The notes below the pieces were generated by a model, which was not told where the DNA came from, searched no databases, and worked only from the letters and a program-made list of their open reading frames with translations. From JAGMCF01 sp964398885 (GTDB taxonomy: Bacteria > Cloacimonadota > Cloacimonadia > JGIOTU-2), in the NCBI GenBank assembly GCA_964398885.1, contig CAYNOU010000079.1, forward strand, positions 1 through 10,540: a stretch of 10,540 bases of DNA. The letters run 5' to 3'. The position numbers and the translations under genes were made by a program. Shown here piece by piece: positions 6,070 to 10,540 of this stretch (position 1 is its first letter; each line of letters begins with the position of its first letter).

Positions 6070-6744
6070 ATGAAAAAAGTTATAATAACAACTATCGTGC
6101 TTTTATGCACAAGTTCAATGGTATTTGCTGATTATAACGGTAATGTGACTACCAATGAAGCAGAATTATCATTCAGTCAAATGAATGACTATTATTTCAT
6201 AAGTTTCAAGAAAGATTATTTCACAGAAGAAGTAGGAGCTCCACAATTGCCAGTTAAAATATTGAAATATGTGATTCCAATTGATATGAATGTAGCTGAT
6301 ATAACTATAAATAGCAGTGAACAAATACAATTAAGTGGCACATACAACATCTATCCAGCTCAACCACCTTATCCATTAGACTTTAGCGATCCACCACCTT
6401 TTGTTGAACCAAATAGTGAGATTTATGATTCAGATAAACCTTATCCAGATAAGTTGGTGGAAGTGATTGCTGATGAATTTACAATGGGTTATCATATCAT
6501 TGCCTTGCGTTTTTATCCTGTTGAATATATTCCTGCCGAGCAAAAAATTAATCTCTACACTGAAATTGATTTTACAATTGAATATGAGAGTAATCCACAG
6601 CCTATTCAATTACCATTAAGACAGAGTGCCAGAAGACAAAAATTGGTAGAAAATTTTATCAAAAGTTATGTAGAAAATCCAGATGATTTTGAATCTGTTA
6701 CCGGTGGAGCACAGGAAATAATCCCTGAAAAGAACTTAACATAG
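6070..6744 (+). CDS. Orphan C25 (gingipain-type) propeptide protein
   Basis: This 224-residue exported protein corresponds to the pro-region of the C25 protease encoded at 7969, without any catalytic domain. Residues 1-20 are a signal peptide (MVFA|DYNG). The remainder matches the downstream protease segment by segment: ELSFS, then GAPQLPVK with YVIP, then IYPAQPP, then FVEPNSEIYDSDKPYPDK, then FYPVEYIPAEQKI, then YTEIDFTIEY, then a helical RQSARRQKLVENFIKSYVENP. It stops at about the point where the catalytic domain (YVIITSENL in the protease) would start. There is no T9SS domain, so it probably stays in the periplasm. Family knowledge: gingipain propeptides inhibit and help fold their proteases. 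It could be a trans-acting inhibitor or chaperone, or a protease gene truncated at a domain boundary. It lies 33 bp after array gene 3 and 39 bp before the next gene. The propeptide call is firm and the role open. Confidence 0.82.
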   Translation: MKKVIITTIVLLCTSSMVFADYNGNVTTNEAELSFSQMNDYYFISFKKDYFTEEVGAPQLPVKILKYVIPIDMNVADITINSSEQIQLSGTYNIYPAQPPYPLDFSDPPPFVEPNSEIYDSDKPYPDKLVEVIADEFTMGYHIIALRFYPVEYIPAEQKINLYTEIDFTIEYESNPQPIQLPLRQSARRQKLVENFIKSYVENPDDFESVTGGAQEIIPEKNLT

Positions 6745-6772
6745 ATATTTTATAAATAGAAAAAGTAAAAAC

Positions 6773-6778
6773 AGGAGG
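6773..6778 (+). promoter_or_regulatory. Shine-Dalgarno sequence of the 6784 gene
   Basis: AGGAGG lies 5 bp before ATG 6784. It is a strong site, unlike the A-rich leaders of the array genes, and supports this start. Confidence 0.8.
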
Positions 6779-6783
6779 TAAAA

Positions 6784-7917
6784 ATGCAAAGAACTTATAA
6801 AATAGTGTTATTTATCATAATATCTCTTATACTTCTATTTGCAACAAATATATTAGCTACTGTTTGGACAGTTGATGATGATGGAAATGCCCAGTTTGTT
6901 ATAATCCAAGATGCGGTGGATGCTGCTGGGGATGGAGATACAGTATTTGTATATTCAGGTATATATAGCGAAAATATATGCATAGATAAAAGCATCTCTC
7001 TCGTTGGAGAAAATAGAGATAGTACGATAATAAATGGTAGTATAGTGAATTATCCTGAAACACAAACATTCATTAAAAATTTTACAATAGACGGACAGGA
7101 TGGCTTGTTTGCAATTGAATTTTATGGAAGAGGTACTATTGAAAATAATGTAATTAAAAATAGCTTATGGGGGTTGACTATACCTTTTGGTCCACCTTTT
7201 TCTACTTCTATTCTAATATATAATAATTTAATAAGAGAAAATAATTCTGGAATATTCTTTGATGTAGGGTATCCTGGATATGCCGATTCTATAAAAGTTT
7301 TAGGTAATACTATAACAGAGAATGATTATGGTATAATTTATTTCCCTGAACAAGTACCTAGTGGTCCTCCATTTGACACCACATGGCATGTAAATGCAGA
7401 TTCAAATTATTGGGGATATAACGATCCAGATTCAATAGCAGAATCAATTTGGGACAAAAATGATTCTGAGCTGGCAATTGCACAACTTCACTATGATTTC
7501 TGGTATAACGAACTTATCAATTATTTTCCGAATACTGATTCCATAGGAATTCATTACAATAATATCTATAATAATAGCTTATATAATGTTTATGCTTTCG
7601 ATGATCAAGGCCAAGGGATAGATGGTCCAAACACACTACATTCAAATGAATTTAAATTATATCAGAATTACCCAAATCCTTTTAATTCATCTACAACAAT
7701 TTATTTTAATTTTCCATTTAATATCAAAAATGCTGTTCTGCAAATATTTAATGTCAAAGGAAAAATGGTTCAAAAAATTGAATGTCAAAATCAAACATCC
7801 ATTGTATGGGGTAGAAAAGATCAAAATAAATATAAAGTGGCTGCCGGTATTTATTTTTACCGTATTAAGACAGATAACTATGTTTCTAAAACTAAGAAGA
7901 TGATTTTAATCAGGTAA
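6784..7917 (+). CDS. Short beta-helix (NosD/PbH1-like) secreted protein with T9SS domain
   Basis: This 377-residue protein has a signal peptide at 1-25 (NILA|TVWT). The opening module VWTVDDDGNAQF, IIQDAVDAAGDGDTVFVYSG, IYSENI, ISLVGENRDSTIING is typical of DUF1565/NosD-type right-handed beta-helix proteins. PbH1-like strands follow to about residue 265 (NNVIKNS, YNNLIRENNSGIFF, LGNTITENDYGI, NADSNYWGYNDPDSI, HYNNIYNNSLYNVYAFD). Residues 290-377 are a T9SS sorting domain with YPNPF at 296-300, IFNVKGK, AAGIYFYRIKT and final VSKTKKMILIR, nearly the same ending as the partial gene at the left edge. No GGGI ladder is present, so it is not a member of the array family. It is likely a surface or secreted protein binding or acting on carbohydrate; no catalytic residues could be assigned. 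It sits between the orphan propeptide and the C25 protease, in what looks like one transcription unit. Confidence 0.9.
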   Translation: MQRTYKIVLFIIISLILLFATNILATVWTVDDDGNAQFVIIQDAVDAAGDGDTVFVYSGIYSENICIDKSISLVGENRDSTIINGSIVNYPETQTFIKNFTIDGQDGLFAIEFYGRGTIENNVIKNSLWGLTIPFGPPFSTSILIYNNLIRENNSGIFFDVGYPGYADSIKVLGNTITENDYGIIYFPEQVPSGPPFDTTWHVNADSNYWGYNDPDSIAESIWDKNDSELAIAQLHYDFWYNELINYFPNTDSIGIHYNNIYNNSLYNVYAFDDQGQGIDGPNTLHSNEFKLYQNYPNPFNSSTTIYFNFPFNIKNAVLQIFNVKGKMVQKIECQNQTSIVWGRKDQNKYKVAAGIYFYRIKTDNYVSKTKKMILIR

Positions 7918-7941
7918 AGGCTTAAAATTTTAAGCCTTTAC
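7914..7941. terminator. 28-bp perfect palindrome over the stop codon of the 6784 gene
   Basis: GTAAAGGCTTAAAA followed directly by its reverse complement TTTTAAGCCTTTAC forms a perfect dyad beginning one base before the TAA stop (7915-7917). As RNA it would form a stable hairpin with a small A/U apex. No T tract follows on the + strand (the next bases are AGAAAAAAAG) and none follows on the minus strand either, so classical intrinsic termination is doubtful. Alternatives are an mRNA-processing or stabilising hairpin between co-transcribed genes, or an operator controlling the protease gene 28 bp downstream. Confidence 0.4.
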
Positions 7942-7955
7942 AGAAAAAAAGAATT

Positions 7956-7961
7956 AGGAGG
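7956..7961 (+). promoter_or_regulatory. Shine-Dalgarno sequence of the C25 protease gene
   Basis: AGGAGG lies 7 bp before ATG 7969. Together with the signal peptide that starts immediately, it fixes the start of the protease gene. Confidence 0.85.
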
Positions 7962-7968
7962 AATTAAA

Positions 7969-10540
7969 ATGAAAAGGTTTTATTTATTATTCTTGTTTAT
8001 ATTAGTAGCAACTATATGCTTATTGGCAGATATTAATTATCAGATCCAGATTTATAACGATGAATTGAGTTTCTCTAAAAGAGATGATTACGATGTTATC
8101 GAAATAGATGGATATGAAATGATTGATATTCTTGGAGTACCAATGATGCCAGTAAAAGGACTGAATTATATTATACCCTCCAACCAAAAGGTTGTGGAAA
8201 TAAGCATAACTAATATTATAGAAGAAGAATTAAGCGATGATTTTACAATCTTCCCAGCTCAACCTGAACGTATAATCGATTATGAATGGCTTGATTTACC
8301 AGATATCGGTTTTATAGAACCTGATTCAGCAATTTATACTGTAAATGCCTTCTATCCCGAAGCAAATTTAGAAAACATAGGTATTCAATATAAGGCAGGG
8401 ACAAAGATCAATAGTATTTTATTCTATCCCTTGCATTATAATCCGGTAACCAAAAAAGTTAAATTGACTACCGATATCGAATTTACTTTAATTCTTGGAG
8501 ATAATGATGCTGATTTTGTGAAACCCAAAAGATTAAGCCGCTCTTCATACCAACAAATCAAGAAGCAAATAGAAAAACTTGTGAACAATTCCCAAGATGT
8601 CGTTTTATATTTTCAACCTGACAATATTGAAGAGGAAATTTATGAGTTGGAAAGCTTTATGCCTTCGGAAATACCTTCTTTGTTTGGCAGTAATGTTGAG
8701 TATGTAATTATTACAAGTGAAAATTTGGAATCTGATTTTCAACAAATTGCGAATTGGAAAACGAAAAGAGGAATGCCCTCGGTGGTAAGAACAACTGAAT
8801 GGATCTATTCAAATTATTCCGGTTGTGATAATGCTGAAAAAATTAGAACCTTTATAATAGATGCTTTTGAAAATTGGGGTACTATCTGGTTTATGTTAGG
8901 TGGAGACGATAATATAATTCCTCTCAGGTATGCTTGGATTAGTCACTTTAACTATGGTAGCCTGCCACAATTGATCCCTAATGGTGAATTTATACCTTGT
9001 GATATGTACTATGTCTGTTTAGATGGTAATTGGAACGCAGATGGAGATGCAACCTTTGGAGAGGGAAGCTGGGATAGGAGTAATGATGGTAGTTTTTATA
9101 ATGCTGGTAATAATGCACATATAGACCAAGTAGATCTTTTACCAGAAGTTTTTGTTGGTAGAATACCAATAGAAGATGAAGCTGAATTTAATAAATATAA
9201 AACAAAATACTTTGAATATGTAAGAACATCCAACGTAAACGAAAATAATATACTGTTATTTTCTGCTGATTCTGATAATGTTTCAAGTTATGCGATGGAT
9301 TATGTGAGTAATAATTTCCCTGATTATACTAATATAACAAAATTGTATGAAAGATTCGGGAATACATGTGCAGATGTCTTAAATGCCTTTAATGCTGTTT
9401 CAGGAACTAATTACCATATTATTTGCGGCTTCGGGCATGGTGGCTTTTACTCTTTTGAGGCTTGCGTAGGACAGTTAGGAAGACAGGAAATGGATAATCT
9501 GCAAAATATGGACAGAAGTGAAATTCTTTATTTAACACATTGCAACACAATGGGATGGGATAAAGATTGTGTGACCGAACGATTTTTCAATTCAATTAAT
9601 GGAGGTGTGGCAGTTATCAGCAATACGCGATTCGGTTGGACTGGTGACCCATATAGATATAATGGTCCTTTCATAAATTCCTTATACTATTCTGAGTTTA
9701 ATATTGGGATTGCATTTTATAATGTTAAAGAAAGTCACGCAAATTTTTCTTATTATGATCATATAAAAAGATGGGGACAATTTGCTTTAAATATTTCTTC
9801 TGATCCTGAACTGCCTGTCTGGACAAATACGCCCATAAACCTTGATGTTGTGGTTACACCTGATGAAATTACAAATGGAGAAAATACTATCACTGTAACA
9901 ATTAATGACCTGGCAACTGATGTTACCGCTCTGGTCTGCCTGCAAAAAGGAGACGAAGCCTATGGTTATCAATCAATACCAAATGAATACAGTGAAGATT
10001 CAGCAATATTTAATCTTACACTTGATACTGGTGGAGAAGATGAATTTCTGGATGTTACTGTAACCGCACATAATTATTTTCCCTATGAAGATACAATCCC
10101 TGTAAATCTTACTTCCGGTTCACACCTTTACATAACAGAAAAAATATTTGATGATGATAATGTACTTCCCAGCTATGGCAATGGTGATGGACAGGTGGAT
10201 GCAGGTGAAACAATAGAACTATCTATTACACTTACAAATTCCGGTTCAGCAGATGCTCTTGATGTATCAGCTGAACTTATCTGTGATCCTGAATTTATTA
10301 ACATCACTCAAAATCAATCTAATTTTGGAGATATAAATGCAGGACAAAGCGCAGTATCCCAAACTAATTATGTTTTTGAAGTGGATAAGGATACCCCTGA
10401 TGGAGAATATGTTTGTGATACACTTTTCATCTATGAAGGAATAGTCCTTTTACATACTGATGTGTTTTATCTTCAAATAGGTGCACCTGAATTAGATCAG
10501 GTAAAAAATACTATAGATATAATTACTGGAAATGGTGATG
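7969..10540 (+). CDS. Gingipain-family (peptidase C25) secreted protease, 3' end missing
   Basis: 857 codons are open to the right edge with no stop. Residues 1-20 are a signal peptide (LLA|DINY). Residues 21 to about 205 are a C25-type propeptide (GVPMMPVKG, IFPAQP, FIEPDSAIY, FYPLHYNPVTKKV). The catalytic domain runs from YVIITSENL (245) to about 618. It includes the GGDDNIIPLR motif (311-320), DMYYVCLDGNWNADGDATFG (from 345), a PEVFVGRIP strand, the presumed catalytic His490 in GFGHGG, and the presumed catalytic Cys525 in THCNT, followed by NGGVAVISNTR. Two Ig-like domains follow: one at about 624-711 and a CARDB-like one from about 716 that opens with GNGDGQVDAGE. A T9SS domain probably lies beyond the window (inference). 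The role is secreted cysteine endopeptidase; Arg or Lys specificity cannot be read off. Both dyad residues are intact, so it should be active. It lies 51 bp after the beta-helix gene with a strong ribosome site. Confidence 0.95.
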   Translation, partial: MKRFYLLFLFILVATICLLADINYQIQIYNDELSFSKRDDYDVIEIDGYEMIDILGVPMMPVKGLNYIIPSNQKVVEISITNIIEEELSDDFTIFPAQPERIIDYEWLDLPDIGFIEPDSAIYTVNAFYPEANLENIGIQYKAGTKINSILFYPLHYNPVTKKVKLTTDIEFTLILGDNDADFVKPKRLSRSSYQQIKKQIEKLVNNSQDVVLYFQPDNIEEEIYELESFMPSEIPSLFGSNVEYVIITSENLESDFQQIANWKTKRGMPSVVRTTEWIYSNYSGCDNAEKIRTFIIDAFENWGTIWFMLGGDDNIIPLRYAWISHFNYGSLPQLIPNGEFIPCDMYYVCLDGNWNADGDATFGEGSWDRSNDGSFYNAGNNAHIDQVDLLPEVFVGRIPIEDEAEFNKYKTKYFEYVRTSNVNENNILLFSADSDNVSSYAMDYVSNNFPDYTNITKLYERFGNTCADVLNAFNAVSGTNYHIICGFGHGGFYSFEACVGQLGRQEMDNLQNMDRSEILYLTHCNTMGWDKDCVTERFFNSINGGVAVISNTRFGWTGDPYRYNGPFINSLYYSEFNIGIAFYNVKESHANFSYYDHIKRWGQFALNISSDPELPVWTNTPINLDVVVTPDEITNGENTITVTINDLATDVTALVCLQKGDEAYGYQSIPNEYSEDSAIFNLTLDTGGEDEFLDVTVTAHNYFPYEDTIPVNLTSGSHLYITEKIFDDDNVLPSYGNGDGQVDAGETIELSITLTNSGSADALDVSAELICDPEFINITQNQSNFGDINAGQSAVSQTNYVFEVDKDTPDGEYVCDTLFIYEGIVLLHTDVFYLQIGAPELDQVKNTIDIITGNGD

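Noticed and set aside
7622..7903. Second + strand frame over the sorting domain of the 6784 gene
   Set aside because: Shadow frame; the overlapping frame encodes a clear T9SS domain.
9787..9972. Minus-strand open frame opposite the C25 protease
   Set aside because: Antisense of a continuous, domain-supported coding region and without recognisable features.

Overview
The window is an AT-rich stretch (by eye about one third G+C) in which every gene reads on the + strand and almost every base belongs to secreted-protein genes. Four of the seven coding regions end in a type IX secretion (T9SS) type A C-terminal sorting domain: a PNPF-like opening (visible in three of the four), then IYNIKGQ / WDG / SGIY motifs and a Lys-rich last strand. 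The T9SS cargo, Pmp-like GGGI beta-helices, a gingipain-family (C25) protease and Asp-Pro-rich linkers ending in CIDAG point to an uncultured member of the Bacteroidota/FCB assemblage. The style resembles Cloacimonadota-type genomes, but that assignment is from memory and no marker gene is present. Nothing here is housekeeping.

Layout: 1-253 is the 3' end of a T9SS cargo gene. From 302 to 6036 lies a head-to-tail array of three paralogous genes (364-2214, 2304-4115, 4204-6036). Each is preceded by the same ~60-bp leader and encodes a signal peptide, a conserved N-terminal module, a right-handed parallel beta-helix of about ten GGGI rungs, an Asp/Pro-rich segment and a T9SS domain. The first two genes are diverged in the middle but share an exact 451-bp tract over the 3' end and following spacer, which suggests recent gene conversion or unequal crossover. 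The second block, 6070-10540, is tightly spaced with strong Shine-Dalgarno sequences, unlike the array. It holds an orphan C25-type propeptide gene (6070-6744), a smaller beta-helix T9SS cargo gene (6784-7917) and a large C25 protease gene running off the right edge (7969-10540).

Working model (inference): the beta-helix proteins are exported by Sec, moved across the outer membrane by T9SS and displayed or released as adhesins or surface-layer proteins. The C25 protease is a secreted protease with its own propeptide. The separate propeptide protein, which has no sorting domain, could stay in the periplasm and act as an inhibitor or chaperone, or could be the remains of a broken protease gene. 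The most unusual points are the gene-conversion tract, the orphan propeptide, and short repeat-like or palindromic inserts sitting in frame in loops of the T9SS domains. No intergenic stretch exceeds 110 bp, and I see no RNA gene, transposase, CRISPR array or credible minus-strand gene.
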